Positions 42,909 to 56,880 of a DNA stretch of 64,000 bases are shown here, one piece after another (position 1 is the first letter of the stretch; every line of letters starts with the position of its first letter). This DNA is from Cryptomeria japonica (Eukaryota > Streptophyta > Pinopsida > Cupressales > Cupressaceae), in the NCBI RefSeq assembly GCF_030272615.1, contig NC_081413.1:19912285-19976284 (forward strand), read 5' to 3'. The notes beneath the pieces are model-generated. The model searched no databases, was not told where the DNA came from, and saw only the letters and a program-made list of their open reading frames with translations. The position numbers and the translations under genes were made by a program.

Positions 42909-45440
42909 AGACTCAATGATCATTTTGTCAAAATAGCTGCATCCGACGAGAGAGAGCCAAAAGGTCGAGAGAAATAATCTGGAGGTGGACGTTTTGGTTG
43001 AATCATAGAGTGAGGGGAGCTGCGATTGTTGCGAGAAGAGCTTGTTGTTCAATCTCAGTGCTGCTGCTTCAATCTCAATGTTGTTGCTTCTTCATTATGT
43101 TTCTATTTTTGTAATGTATATACGATTATGCCAGTTTTACATTGGTTTTATTTGGAGACAACTTTGGAAACGACTGTGAAAACGTTGATTCAGTGATTGT
43201 TTTTGTCATTGAATTTTTAAATTTTGGTGCCCAGTTTTTCAAATGGTTTGTAAGTTACAATCTAGCTATGCATCGCATTATATTTAATCATATTTTATGA
43301 GTAGTGAATTCATTCATTCAGATAATGTTTAAGTTTTTTTATCATGGAATTCAAATATTGGTGCCCAACTGTTCACATGTATTTTATGTTTTAGTTTAGC
43401 TGTGCATTACATTATATTGAATCAACGTTTTATGAGTAGTGAGTTCATTCATTCATATAATTTTCAAGTTTTTTTTATAATATTCAACAGTGTGAAATAT
43501 TGTAGCTCCATGATGCCATTCAAATTGTAGTTTCCAGAATAATGAAAAATGTTTCTTATTATTTCGATTACTTTCAGAGCCATTCATTATTTGTTACATG
43601 GGTTACTAGATTTTTCAATCAAATGTTTTCCAAAACGTTTGAACCGGGTCTTTTGCTACATTCAATGCAAGATTCAGTTTGTACTCTAAACTATTGTGCT
43701 ACAAGATTCATTTTCTTCCTTCTTTCTTTCATCTCACATTCAATGTAAGGAGATTTTCCATCTTTGAAAGACCTAGTGCCCTGCGTTATCTCATCCAAAA
43801 TCATATTTCCCTCTAGCTTATTTACTTCATTTTTGGAAATATTCGTTGCAATCACATATTAACATTTATTTGCTCTCTTATTTCACATGGTTCACTTTGT
43901 GGGCTCCTGTGATAATCTTAAGGATTTTTTAACAACATTAACAATGTTGCCCTTCTGTTTGAATTAGGTTATGGATTTTACATAAATTTTAAGGTAGTAG
44001 CAATATTTTTGGGCTGTGGAATATAGTGCATTGTGGAAAATTAGCATTGTTCTGCCACTTAATTTTGATTGTGCACAGTTTAGGATTTTGAAGAAAGTTT
44101 GCAATATTTAAATTGGATTAAAAATTTTAATCTAAGTTTTAGATCATAATAGAAAATTAGTAGTGGTTCGTCCTACTTTTTAAATAATAGTTTTTGGATT
44201 AGGGGGAATTTTATGACAAAATTAACAATGTTTTTGTTCCAGTTGTTTAAAGTGGGTTACATATTCTAGATTATTTAAAATATGACTTTTCAAAAGCATT
44301 TTTATATACTATAATCCTTACTATATCTATAATGGTCACCTCACCCAAAACTCAATATAACCTTATTTTTCAAGGGTCTCAATTGGAAAACTTAGAAACC
44401 ACACTCTCTTTCATAAGTAAACATCTACATTTATTGATTAGAAATAAATCCATCATACATAGTAGCATAACAAAATAGTTTTTAGGATACTGAATATTTG
44501 GAGCCCTTAAGACCACCAAATCCATATCTTCTCCTACACTCACCCTTTCTTTCTTTCAATACTTTTGTTCCACGATTTAAATTGGATAATAAATTTTAAT
44601 GAAAATTTTAGAGCATAATGGAAAATTAGTTTAGGGATTTGTGTAATACCAACAATCGTGCAAGAGTATTCAGGGTGAGAAATTTGTGTCCTCTATTTTT
44701 TGTTGTGTTTATTTAATTTTGAAACAATTCTATTGATATTTTTTAAATGAGGTCATTGGTTATTTGATCATTATTTAACATTATGGCTACTTATACACAA
44801 ATATATAGAATAAATTAAGTGTCAAAATGATATATTTAAGACAAAGCCAAAGCCAATGTAAAAATAAATAAAAGTATCAAATTTTATTTCCAGTTGCAAT
44901 ATTTAGTATGTTACTTCATGAAAATCTATTGTGTACAAAAGGAATATATTAAAAAATAGCTATAATTGATCAAATCATAACAAAATTGTTGCTAGTCAAT
45001 ATATTTTAATGACAGAATTTTCTTCCATCTCCTCAATTAGATATTTTTAAAGAATTCCATTTCAAATAAATTTTGTAGAGCATGCACTTAAGCTTCACTA
45101 AGAATGGTTAATATTATTTTAATTTTATAAATATTTTATGTTATAAACTAATTTATTTTTATGTTTAATTGGAAAATGAAAATGAAACCACATGCTCTAA
45201 TGAGATAATTGTAGGTCATTAAATTCACAAAGATTCATAAGGTTTTATTTCTAAGTAGAAGCCACTTAGCAATTAAACCATCTATGAGCAAGCATCAATG
45301 GAGAAGTGATATCTTTAAATGAACAATGCATTCACCTACAAAGATTGAAACACAAATGAAACGAAACCTCAAAAGAAAGAAGATAATCAAACTCCATTAC
45401 CCACTAGCTCATGTCATTTTTTCAATTGAGAAAGAGTGGG
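42909..45440. other. Intergenic, no gene
   Basis: AT-rich. Contains a direct duplication of about 134 bp (43211-43344 and 43345-43478) sharing GGTGCCCA, TAGCTRTGCAT and TTTTATGAGTAGTGARTTCA. Otherwise nothing recognised. Confidence 0.6.
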
Positions 45441-46440
<1,000 letters not shown>

Positions 46441-47330
46441 GTGTTTCCTCCCATCCAAAATTTGTGTATGACCTCAAATAGATGTGTTTATCCCTATGCT
46501 AGGTTATATGATTATATGTGTTATTCCCTATCCTTGGATGAATTTCAATAAGGTCAATCCTATTAAGGAAGCGTAGTGAGGGTAGATCCACTATTGCTTG
46601 TCATGAGTAGTGTATTTTTTATGAACTAATGAATGTTCCATCAAGTATTGTTAGTCCACTTATCCCCATTGGAGAATGATGTAATAAGGGAGGTATTAGG
46701 AATATCACATCATTTCCATTGGTTTGTTGGTTTGTCAGAAAAATATTTTTTGAGGAGTGCTTTCTTGTATTGAGGAGTACTTTCTTGTATTAAGATTTTT
46801 TAAACAACTCATATATTTTCCTATAGTATAGGAGATAACAACTGAATAATTGAATAGAAGTACAAGATTGTTTTATGCATAAAAATTTATTTTTGACTTC
46901 TATAAATTCAACCCAAAATCTTAAACAAACTAGCTTTTAAAGTTTATATTCCACAAAATTATTAGTTTGAGTATTAAAACCTCATAACATAAAATTAATT
47001 AGTTTAAATCAATCATAATATAACCTAGTTGATATTATCCTAATTGATATTAAGTCAATATCAATTAAGTTTTATCAATTAGGTTAAATCAATTAGGTTA
47101 ATATCAATTAGGTTAAATCAATTAGGTTAATAACAATTAGGTTAAATCAATTAGATTAAATATATAAGTTTGATCTATAGAATAATAAAATATTATTCAA
47201 ATTGATATCAATTATTTTGTTCATCACGATTGGATGCAAAAAAATTATTGTGAAAAGTTAATGTGTATGAAGAGTTACTTTTTTAATTATTAAGTTAATA
47301 TCAATCAGGTCAAATCAATCATAATATAAC
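46441..47330. other. Intergenic with ATCAATTAGGTTAA minisatellite
   Basis: No gene. From about 47036 to 47165 units of ATCAATTAGGTTAA are repeated in tandem, with related sequence up to the element C target site. The same repeat theme continues at 55260-55410 beyond element C. Confidence 0.8.
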
Positions 47331-47335
47331 CTAAT

Positions 47336-48830
47336 TGTTAGTTCTGATACTTAATGTAAAGTATAGATGCCAATAGCTAACAAGATGAGAGGGGGGGGGA
47401 TGAATCATACAAACTTAAACTTCCACAAAATCAACAGATTCAACCTCGGTAACTTATACTTCAGCAACTTAACCAAAAAACTGCTAAACATGCAAACTTA
47501 TGAACACATAATCATAATAACTCATAACACTAGATTTAACGTGGAAACCCAAATAGGGAAAAACCACTATGGGATTTTGGACCCACTAAGAAATATACTC
47601 TTCTAGAGTATGCTCGGTTAAAAGAAAATCCTGTTAAAGATTACAAACATGTTGCTAGATGTGACCCAGTTAAGGGATTTCCCTCAGATCTGTTAGGATC
47701 TTCACTTTGTTAGAAGTGACCTTGTCAAAGGATTTCAAACACTCATTTAGAATGTTACCTTGCTAGAGGGTTTACATATAAGACTCTTAAGTCCACTCGG
47801 TTAAGAGATTTTTTGTCACTTACAAAATAACAGTAATAAAAATCTATCTGCAACTTCACATCTAAAATGCTAAAGAAGATTCTTATTTGCTCAAAACAAT
47901 CTAGTCATAGGACTTATCTTGTCCCTCTGTTGGGCTCTTACTCTGTTATTCAAATAGGTCTTCAAGCTTCTATGCTCGGTAATCACTATGTAGCATCTCT
48001 GTGCATACACTTGCCTGCATACAATGTTTATCAACAATTCCTTATTTATAAACAATTGCTAACCGTTGAATCTCCTTGATCACATTTCCCATTATCAATC
48101 TTAGCCATCAGATCTTCAAACTTGACTAGGTTCAATGTATCCTTCCGATCTAAAAACATTTTACCTTACCTTGGGACTTGCATTCCTATCTTGGAACTTT
48201 CACAAGGTTATTGCAATTCAATCTGCGCTGTAGATCTTCTTGCTGATTTTCCTTTGCCATAGATCCATAACAAACTTCATGCACGGCATACCAATCCTTT
48301 ATACATCTCCAGCTAATCATTATCCTTCATTAAATAATGCTTTTATCCATCCAATGTGCACTGTCATAACTCGGTTGCAACTCGATAAATACTAAACTTT
48401 ACTCGGTAGACATTTCTCCTTCATTAATCAATATTGATAACCTTCAGGTTTACCGACTAGGTTCTTTGCTCGGTTGCATAGTATAGTATTAACCTTACAA
48501 TCAACATCATATGTAGGATATCAAAACAATCTAAACATTATGATCTCATCATTGTCTAACTCGGTAATATTTGCCCATTGAATAACTTATTCCTCCATTT
48601 ATTCATCACATTCTTTTTGTGTCTTTTACCAACATCTTAATTCTCTTCTAATCAATCTTCTCAAGATATGGCAATATCATACTGAATCAGATAATCGATT
48701 TCTTGACATCAATGACAAAATAATGTAATAAAGATAGTTATCAGCCTTCTTCAGTTATATCAATAATCTTCAACAACCTTCTCAATATCCTTATTGAATA
48801 TCAACAATCTTTCTTACTGTAATGCCAACA
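47336..48830 (-). repeat. 3' LTR of element C (1495 bp)
   Basis: Ends TGTTGGCATTAC and AGAACTAACA on the minus strand. Its sequence parallels the right LTR throughout. Confidence 0.95.
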
Positions 48831-48842
48831 ATCTCCCCTTTT
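48831..48842 (-). promoter_or_regulatory. Polypurine tract of element C
   Basis: Minus-strand AAAAGGGGAGAT directly before the LTR. Confidence 0.9.
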
Positions 48843-49325
48843 GGCATTGATGGCAAAACCAACAATTAAATGGTAATACCAACAAGATATTCAAATTGAT
48901 TCGGATTCAGATTGTTGTTAGACTTCTCCTATTATCCTTGATCTGTTGTCTTCTGAAGTCTTCTCCATTTTTCATTAGGCTTCTGAGTTGTTGACTTGCA
49001 TTTAGTCTTCTCCATTTTTGCAATCTACTCCCCCTGTCATTAGTCTTCTGTTATTTCCATCATTCCGGGCTTAACCATGCAGTCAACCATTAAGTCTTCT
49101 CCCCCTTTGACAATAATGCCAAAAAGTAAAAGAACTAAATCATGATTTCTTCCTCTGTGAAGTGATTTACCTTGTTGTGTAACATCTCAGTCTTGGTCAG
49201 ATCAACTTGTCTCTATTCACTTTTTCCTGCACACCTTTAGAAAACCTTCTAAAGTGTGTAAATCAACATCAATCCACACATAATATTCTATAGATTCATC
49301 AAATTGATGCTTTCACTAAACTCGG
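48843..49325 (-). other. Element C 3' untranslated region
   Basis: Between the RNase H stop and the purine tract. Plus strand is CT-rich with repeated CTTCTCC words. No ORF. Confidence 0.7.
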
Positions 49326-50914
49326 TCAGTGAGTAGAAGATAGGGGTAGGACCCGTAACTTGCTTCTGAGATACTCAAAAGTGTCTCTTGGCAATGGCTT
49401 TGTGAAGATGTCTGCTAATTGCTCCTTTGAACTAATATATTCCAGCACAACTTTCTTCTCTTGAACTTCTTCTCTGAGATAGTGATACTTTATAGATATA
49501 TGCTTTGTCTTAGAGTGCATTACTGGATTCTTTGAAATGTTAATGGCACTAGTATTATCACAAAATATAGTTACTGGCTCGGTAACTTTCTCATTTATAC
49601 CTTCCAACAGTTGTTTGATCCATGCTATATTGGTACAATTCAATGCTGCAGCAACATATTCAGCTTCTGTTGTAGACTGAGAAATACATCCTTGTTTCTT
49701 GCTAAGCCAACTTACTAGTCTTTCTCCCAAAAAAGAAAGCTCCACCACTTGTGCTTTTCCTATCATCTATGTTGCCTACCCAATCAGCATCAGTATAAAC
49801 TTTTAAATCAGAATTATTCTTCTTTTCATATACTAAGCCATAATCTTTAGTGCCTCTCAGGTATCTGAAAATTCTCTTGATTACTGTCATATGGGTTTCC
49901 TTGGGATCTGCAGAGAATCTTGCTACAATACCTACTGCATGTGCTATATTTGGTCTACTATGCACAACATATTGCAATTTTCCAATCATAGATCAGTAAA
50001 GTGTCTCATCAACAAATGCAGATTCATCATTCTTTGATAATTTATAGTTAGTAGTCATAGGAGTACTTACTGGTTTAGAATCCTCCATTCCAAATTTCTT
50101 CAAGATTTCCTTTATGTACTTGGATTGAGTAATGAAAATCTCATCTTTCACTTGCAATATCTGTAAACCTATAAAATACTCTATCTCATCAATTAGTGAC
50201 ATCTCAAATTCTTTGCACATTTCATTTCCAAAGTTCTTGCATAAGGAGTCATTACCACAAAATATAATGTCATCAACAAATATGGCTGAGATCAGTATTC
50301 CATTGTCCTCATCTTTCTTCATGTACATGTTGTTGTTTTCACTTGTCCTTATAACCAATCTTGATTAAATAAGAGTGCAATCTTTCATACCATGCTCTAG
50401 GTGCTTGTTTCAGACCATATAAGGCTTTGTTCAGTTTGCATACCTGATCTTTACTCCTGTCTTCAACAAATCCTTCGGGTTGTTCAATGAAAACTTCTTC
50501 TTCTAGTATACCATTCAAAAATGCAGATTTAACATCCATTTGATATACCATGAAATTTTTTAAAGCAGCTTATGCCAAAAGTGTTCTTACTCCCTCAAGT
50601 CTAGCCACAGGTGCAAAAGTCTCATCGTAATCTATTCCTTCTTCTTGAGCATAACCTTTGCAAACTAGTCTTGCTTTGTTGCGAATGACCTCACCTTTTT
50701 CATTTAGCTTGTTTTTGAAAATCCACTTAGTACCGATTACATTTTTGTCCTTTGGCCTTGGGATTATTGTCCATGTGTCATTCTTCTTGATTTGATCAAT
50801 TTCCTCTGTCATAGCATTTACCCAATCTTCACTGTTAAATGCCTCTTTCACTATTCTCGGTTCAAATTCAAAAATCAGACGTGTGTTCTGTCTCAGTTTG
50901 TTTCTTGTCATCAC
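49326..50914 (-). pseudogene. Element C RT and RNase H
   Basis: RT blocks [71 protein letters not shown] and FVDDIIF (catalytic Asp pair present) lead into HSRPNIAHAVGIVARF, DADWVGNIDDRKSTSGGAFF, STTEAEYVAAA and LADIFTKPLPRDTF of RNase H. Frame changes lie near 50345-50360 and 49705-49765, a stop near 49990 and another near 50568. Otherwise well kept. Confidence 0.95.
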
Positions 50915-50992
50915 TGGATCATCTTTATCTCCTATAATCTGACTCGATGCATGATGTCTTCTGACATATTTGGCTAATATAGGCTCGGTAGG

Positions 50993-51985
50993 TTATGTAT
51001 GATCTTCTTCATCACTCGGTAACTGGACATTATCTTCATTTTCTTCAACAACTTTCTCGGTAGGACTTCTCAATTGAACATAAACAAATTCTTCATAATC
51101 TTCTGGTTGTTTGGAATTTCCTTCATCATTTCTTTCTGCAAATTCATCAATTTTCATATTTGCACTTTCCACTATTTTGTTAGATGATTTGATCAAACAT
51201 TTAAATGCTTTACTTCTAGAAGAATAACCAAAAAATGTTCCTTCTTCACTTTTTTTATCAAACTTTCCTTTTATGTCATCTTTGTGAACATAGCATCTAC
51301 TTCCAAAGATTTTAAAGTAACTTAAATTAGGTTTCTTGTCATACCAGATCTCATATGGTGTCTTCATAGTTCCTTTCTTTAGTTGAACTCGGTTCAAGGT
51401 GTAAACTGCAGTGCTGATTACTTCTCTCCAAAATGTTTGAGGTACCCTCTTTTCTATCATAAAGGTTCTTGCACAATCCACAATTGATCTATTTCTTCTC
51501 TCAGTTATCCCATTTTGTTGAGATGTTCTCGGTGCAGATACTTGCCTCTTTATACCATGATCATTGTAGTATAAGTTAAATTCATCATAAGTGAATTCTC
51601 CTCCTCTATCAGATCTAAGATATTTCAGTTGTCTTCCTATTTCATTTTCAACTCTTTCCTTGTACCATTTGAACATTTGAAAAGCTTCTGATTTTTCTTT
51701 TAAAAACATAACTGACATCATCCTTGAGTAATCATCCACAAATAATATGAAATATTTATCACCATAATAACTTTGAAATTTCATAGGACCACAAAGATCA
51801 GTGTGTACAAGATCTAAAATTCCTTTAGAAGTGTAGGACTTACTTGTAAAGCTTGATCTTTTCATCTTACCCATCTGCAATCCTCGGCACATAGCATTCT
51901 CAAGTTTTTCAAGACTTGGTAGACCTCTTACTCGATGCCTCTTACTTATTTTGATCAGATTATCAAAATTTACATGACAAAACAT
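50993..51985 (-). CDS. Element C integrase, 330-codon open stretch
   Basis: Zinc-binding HKMFCHVN...AMCRGLQMGK (the second Cys of the usual CxxC appears replaced), then VHTDLCGP (Asp), RSDRGGEFT (Asp) and NGITERRNR (Glu), with KKGTMKTPYEIWYDKKPNLS after the core. It is open over the whole core, so only the zinc finger looks damaged. The upstream part reaches protease at 52139 through a short interrupted segment. Confidence 0.9.
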   Translation of the reverse strand: MFCHVNFDNLIKISKRHRVRGLPSLEKLENAMCRGLQMGKMKRSSFTSKSYTSKGILDLVHTDLCGPMKFQSYYGDKYFILFVDDYSRMMSVMFLKEKSEAFQMFKWYKERVENEIGRQLKYLRSDRGGEFTYDEFNLYYNDHGIKRQVSAPRTSQQNGITERRNRSIVDCARTFMIEKRVPQTFWREVISTAVYTLNRVQLKKGTMKTPYEIWYDKKPNLSYFKIFGSRCYVHKDDIKGKFDKKSEEGTFFGYSSRSKAFKCLIKSSNKIVESANMKIDEFAERNDEGNSKQPEDYEEFVYVQLRSPTEKVVEENEDNVQLPSDEEDHT

Positions 51986-52138
51986 TTTATGCCATAACCA
52001 GGTATCATCTATCTTTGCATAAAGACAATTGTTTCGAGTTGAGTCAAGATGAAATGTATTACCTTTTGTTTTTGTCCTGGTAGCAGCTAACTTTCCATGC
52101 TTGTCATGAACTTTGACAATTCCTTTCTAAAATTCTAT

Positions 52139-52504
52139 TCAGTATCTTGTATTGTTTAGTTGTGCTACACTCAACAAATTGTATTTCAAACCTTCAACCC
52201 AGTATACATCATCACATTTAGCATTTTCAAGAAGTGTTATAGATCTTTTACCTTTTACCGGACATGGTGCATCATTACCAAATCTTACATAGCCTCCATC
52301 ATAGTCTTCTAATTTAACAAACTTGTGTTTATCACCTGTCATATGATGTGAGCATCCACTGTCTATGATCCAAGAATCATTATTATTTATGTGAGATATT
52401 AGGGCTTTTTCTTCATACCTTTCTTCATCAGATCCATCTTTAATAGCCACATAAACAACTTCCTCAGTACCAGTTTCATCAGGTTTCATCATTGGATTCC
52501 TCAT
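52139..52504 (-). pseudogene. Element C protease
   Basis: SWIIDSGCSHHMTGDKHKF near residue 44 is the copia DSG protease motif; GLKYNLLSVAQLN follows. The open stretch is 121 codons and belongs to the same polyprotein as gag and integrase. Confidence 0.9.
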
Positions 52505-52583
52505 CTGCTACTAGACATGTCTTTCTATCTCTTCTTCTGAAGTCTCGTTGTCCTTTGTATTGGTTATCTTTATGCTTGTTATC

Positions 52584-53510
52584 TCAGTATTCTCTCTTTT
52601 CTCTAGATTCTTTGTCAGGGCAATTAGAAGCCATATGTCCTATTTTATCACAATTGAAACATTTTAAAGGTAGCTTTCCTTTATACTTACCTTTTCCTCT
52701 CGGTAACCTTTTGGCTAATAATGCTTCAAATTCTTCTTGCTTCTTAATTTCTTCATACAGTTTGTGCACTTTTTCCATGTTCTTGAGAAATTTTTCACTT
52801 GCTCCACTGTGATCCCCTTCAAAGTACTTACTCATTCTATCATTGTAATCATCAAATTCACCAATATGAAAAGAACTAAATGCAGATTCTACTTTATTTA
52901 CCGAAGACCCACTATTATCAAAATTACTTAACTCAAATGCATGTAGCTTAACAATAGTAGCATCCAAAGAAACCGATATGTTAGGTACAGACCTCAATTC
53001 ATTGACTGCAGGGATTCAAATAGCATAAGCTGGTAGAAGGGTTCTCAACAACTTACTTGTTATATCCTTTTCTTCAATAGTTCTACCTATTCCTTTAATT
53101 TGATTGACAATCTCCTTTAGTCTTGTACTGTATTGGGTTATGTTCTCACCTTCATTCATCCTCATGGATTCAAGTTGTCCTCTTAGACTATCTACTTTTT
53201 CTCTTTGAACATGTTCATCACCTCCATACACAGATATGAGCTTAGTCCACATTGTTTTTGCATCATTACAGCCTTCTAGATCATTAAACTCTGAGTCGGT
53301 CAATGTTGATGTTATTTCAATCATAGCTTGAATATGTTCTTGCTTTGCCTTAATCTCTTCCAAGGTCATAAGGTTGGTGCTTGATGCAATGTAATCATTC
53401 TCCAGATAATATGTTGCATATTCTCCAATTCCTGATAAATGTAGTTTCATCATTTTCTACCATGTGGAGAAACTTGACTTGTTCAGCTTCGGTGCATCCC
53501 TTTTATACAT
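52584..53510 (-). pseudogene. Element C gag
   Basis: The better start is ATG 53510 (MYKRDAPKLNKSSFSTW, then a TAG where Gln is usual), continuing KMMKLHLSGIGEYATYYLEN, TKLISVYGGDEHVQREKVDS, MNEGENITQYSTRLKEIVNQ, a stop near 53015, and the zinc knuckle CFNCDKIGHMASNC (about 52660). This is copia gag with one CCHC finger. Confidence 0.9.
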
Positions 53511-53561
53511 CTTCGGATCTTTGCCTCAAGTACCTTTGAACTTTTTCTTCCAGAGCCCAAA

Positions 53562-53573
53562 GCTCTGATACCA
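53562..53573 (-). promoter_or_regulatory. Primer-binding site of element C
   Basis: Minus-strand TGGTATCAGAGC next to the 5' LTR. Confidence 0.95.
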
Positions 53574-53575
53574 AT

Positions 53576-55259
53576 TATTAGTTCTAATACTTAATGTAAA
53601 GTACAAATTCCAATAGCAAACAAGATGAGAGGGGCGTGTGAATCATACAAACTTAAACTTCCATAAAATCAACAGATTCAACCTTGGTAACTTATACTTT
53701 AGCAATTTAACCAAAAAACTGCTAAACATGCAAACTTATGAACACATAATCATAATAACACTCATAACACCAAATTTAATGTGGAAACCCAAATAGGGAA
53801 AAACCACTGTGCGATTTCGGACCCACTAAGAAATCTACTCTTCTAGAGTATGCTCGGTTAAAAGCAAATCCTATTAAAGATTACAAACACATTGCTAGAT
53901 GTGACCCAGTTAAGGGATTTCCCTCAGATCTGTTAGGATCTTCACTTTGTTAGATGTGACCCGGTTAACGTGGAAACCCAAATAGGGAAAAACCATTGTG
54001 GGATTTCGGACCCACTAAGAAATATACTCTTCTAGAGTATGCTCGGTTAAAAGCAAATCCTATTAAAGATTACAAACACATTGCAAGATGTGACCCAGTT
54101 AAGGGATTTCCCTCAGATTTGTTAGGATCTTCACTTTGTTAGAAGTGACCTTGTCAAAGGATTTCAAACACTCATTTAGAATGTTACCTTGCTAGAGGGT
54201 TTACATATAAGACTGTTAAGTCCACTCAATTAAGATATTTTCTGTCACTTACAAAATAACAGTAATAAAAATCTATCTGCAACTTCACATCTAAAATGCT
54301 AAAGCAGATTCTTATTTGCTCAAAACAATCTAGTCATAGGACTTATCTTGTCCCTCTATTGGGCTCTTACTCTATTATTCAAATAGGTCTTCAAGCTTTT
54401 GTGCTCAGTAATCACTATGTAGCATCCTTGTGCATACACTTGCCCGCATACATTGTTTATCAACAATTCCTTATTTATAAACAATTGCTAACTGCTGAAT
54501 CTCTTTGATCGCATTTCCCATGATCAATCTTAGCCATCAGATCTTCAAACTTGACCAAGTTCAATGTATCCTTCTGATCTGAAAATGTTTTACCTTACCT
54601 CAAGACTTGCATTCCTATCTTGGAACTTTCACAAGGTTATTGCAGTTCAATCTGCGCTGTAGATCTTCTTGTCGATTTTCCTTTGTCATAGATCCTTAAC
54701 AAACTTCATGCATGGCATACCAATCATTTATACATCTCCAACTAATCATTGTCCTTCATTAAATAATGCTTTTATCCATCCAATGTGCACTATCATAACT
54801 CGATTGCAAGTCGGTAAATACTAAACTTTACTTGATAGACATTTCGCCTTCATTAACCGATATCAATAACCTTAGGGTTTACCGACTAGGTTCTTTGCTC
54901 GGTTGCATAGTATAGTATTAACCTTACAATCAACAACATATGTAAGATATCAAAACAATCTAAACATCATGATCTCATCATTATCTAACTCGGTAATAGT
55001 TGCCCATTAAATAACTTATTCCTCCCTTTATTCATCACATTCTTTCTATGTCTTTTACCGACATCTTAATTCTCTTCTAATCAATCTTCTCAAGATATGG
55101 CAACATCATACTAAATCAGATAATCAATTTCTTGACATCAATGACAAAATAATGTTATAAAGATAGTTATCATCCTTCTTCAATTATATCAATAATCTTC
55201 AACAACCTTCTCAATATCCTTATTGAATATCAACAATCTTTCTTACTGTAATGCCAACA
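53576..55259 (-). repeat. 5' LTR of element C (1684 bp)
   Basis: Same as the 3' LTR except for a perfect-length internal duplication: 53781-53969 and 53970-54158, period 189 bp, exactly the LTR length difference (1684-1495). The terminal CA has become TA at its internal end. Confidence 0.95.
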
Positions 55260-55264
55260 CTAAT

Positions 55265-55555
55265 TGATTTAACCTAATTGATTTTTTTTAACTAACCTAA
55301 TTGATGTTAACTTAATTTATATTAACTTAATATCAATTAGATTAATTGATATTAACTTCACATCAATTCAATTAATTGATATTAACTTCATATCAAGTAG
55401 ATTAAATAAATTAAATTGATCTTGATCTATAGTAATTAAATCCACCAAGCAATGCAAAAACATTAGATTTGAATTTAAATTGAATTTCAGACACCTTCTG
55501 CAATCATGTCTGCGACAGTGAGAGTGGCCCGCAAATGTTAGTGTTTATGGTGAAA
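55265..55555. other. Flank between C and E4: minisatellite, then unique DNA
   Basis: To about 55410 the ATTGATNTTAACTTAAT/CTAATTGATTTAACC repeat of the element C target continues. 55410-55555 is single-copy in the window. No gene. Confidence 0.6.
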
Positions 55556-55579
55556 ATGGATAACAATAATAACAAAATT

Positions 55580-55830
55580 GAAAGGCTAAATGAATTCAAC
55601 CACCAAACCCTAGCCTAACAACAACAAAGATCCACCATAACATATGAAGATTACCTAAGACAATGCAAATAACACAAAATCACAAAGATTATACCATCAC
55701 ATGTCCAATAGGGTTTTGATCTCCATTCTTCCTATCTCCATTGATCATGCTTGATATATTTGCTCTCAGATTTTTATATGCACAAGAGCTCAACAAAGAA
55801 CGGAATGTGGTTGCAAGTAGAATCGTAGTG
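55580..55830 (-). repeat. Internal fragment of E4 3' LTR
   Basis: Reverse complement of about 6830-7105 of the E1 LTR. The first ~510 bp of the LTR, the purine tract and the PMD promoter and first exon are missing. Homology to E1 stops near 55560. Confidence 0.8.
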
Positions 55831-55874
55831 TAGTCAAGTCCTCCAAATTGTCGATTAGTCTGAGTGATTAGCCA

Positions 55875-56880
55875 GTGAGTACCACAAAACCTCCTCGTAC
55901 TTTGATGCATTTATTATTGTCATTAATTCATACTAGGTAATGTAATAAATGCGCATTTATGTCAAGAAAATGTGTTTGTGTCCAAACATGCGAATTTGTG
56001 TCTTCCGGGTCAAATCGGCAGTTCTGTGATGAACATACGTTGTCGATTGGATAAGCTGCTGAGAGGATACACTCAAGAAGGTTCTCTAGGGAAGACTAAG
56101 ATAGATCAAGGCACTTTGTGATGAACAGTGAGTACCAAGATAGAGTACTTTGTGATGAACAGGGAGTACTAAAATATGAGCAGCACTTTGTGATGAACAG
56201 GGAGTGCAAATGTGAGTAACACTTTGTGATGAACAGTGAGTGTCACACACATAGTACTTTGTGATGAACAGGGAGTACTACTAGGATAGATAGCAACACT
56301 TTGTGATGAACAGTGAGTGTCACTAGGATAAATAGCTATGTGCATTTAGATAGCGAGTAGCATTTTGTGATAAATAGTGAATGCCACTATGACTGACATG
56401 ATTTGATTTGCTTGACTGCAGGAGTACTTGCCGATGCTGGAGTCATGGTAGAGATTCCCATCGACTCAGAGGTTGCGACCTGAGTTGACAGCCAAGGACT
56501 GAGCTGCGATTGAGGTTATGGGATTGAGATACATTCTGTATGTGCCTAAGTTTCGGGTGAACATGGGATTGCTGACTGCACTGGCAGAGAGATGGCACTC
56601 CGAGACATGTACATTCCATTTGCTAATGGGGGAGATGACAGTCACCCTGGAGGATGTATATAGGATTATGCGGATACTAATTGATGGGGAGCTGATTTTA
56701 TACGATCGAGATGGAGATAGGGATGCCCTTAGATGAGTGTTCTAGGATCCAGGATTGGAGATAAGGGTGGGACAAGTGGCATGGGATACCATGACATAGA
56801 CAGGATTAGCACTACCAACAGTGTTGGCAGGAGTTATCAGTGGGTTCCTCTGTATCAGTTTTGTACCATTTTGTATGATG
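55875..56880 (+). pseudogene. Antisense PMD gene remnant of E4
   Basis: The intron 55875-56421 (donor CCA|GTGAGT, acceptor GACTGCAG|GAG) matches the one in E1 and holds the ACTTTGTGATGAACAGGG array. Exon 2 from 56422 reads EYLPMLESW, then stops, then IEVMGLRYILYVPKFRVN, LAERWHSETCTFHL and LEDVYRIMRILIDGELILYD. Stops are TAG near 56449 and TGA near 56497 and 56734. Near 56845 about 1.4 kb found in E1 (the rest of PMD, coiled coil, Pro/Ser tail) is deleted, and the sequence resumes close to the old gene end. Exon 1 and the promoter are also gone. Confidence 0.85.

Larger units (their letters stand above)
47331..55264 (-). mobile_element. Complete Ty1/copia element C
   Basis: Minus-oriented, LTRs 47336-48830 and 53576-55259, identical target duplications CTAAT at 47331-47335 and 55260-55264. 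Purine tract at 48831-48842, primer site at 53562-53573. Gag, protease, integrase, RT and RNase H follow in copia order, with few stops and frameshifts. It inserted into an AT-rich minisatellite whose unit itself contains CTAAT. Confidence 0.95.
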
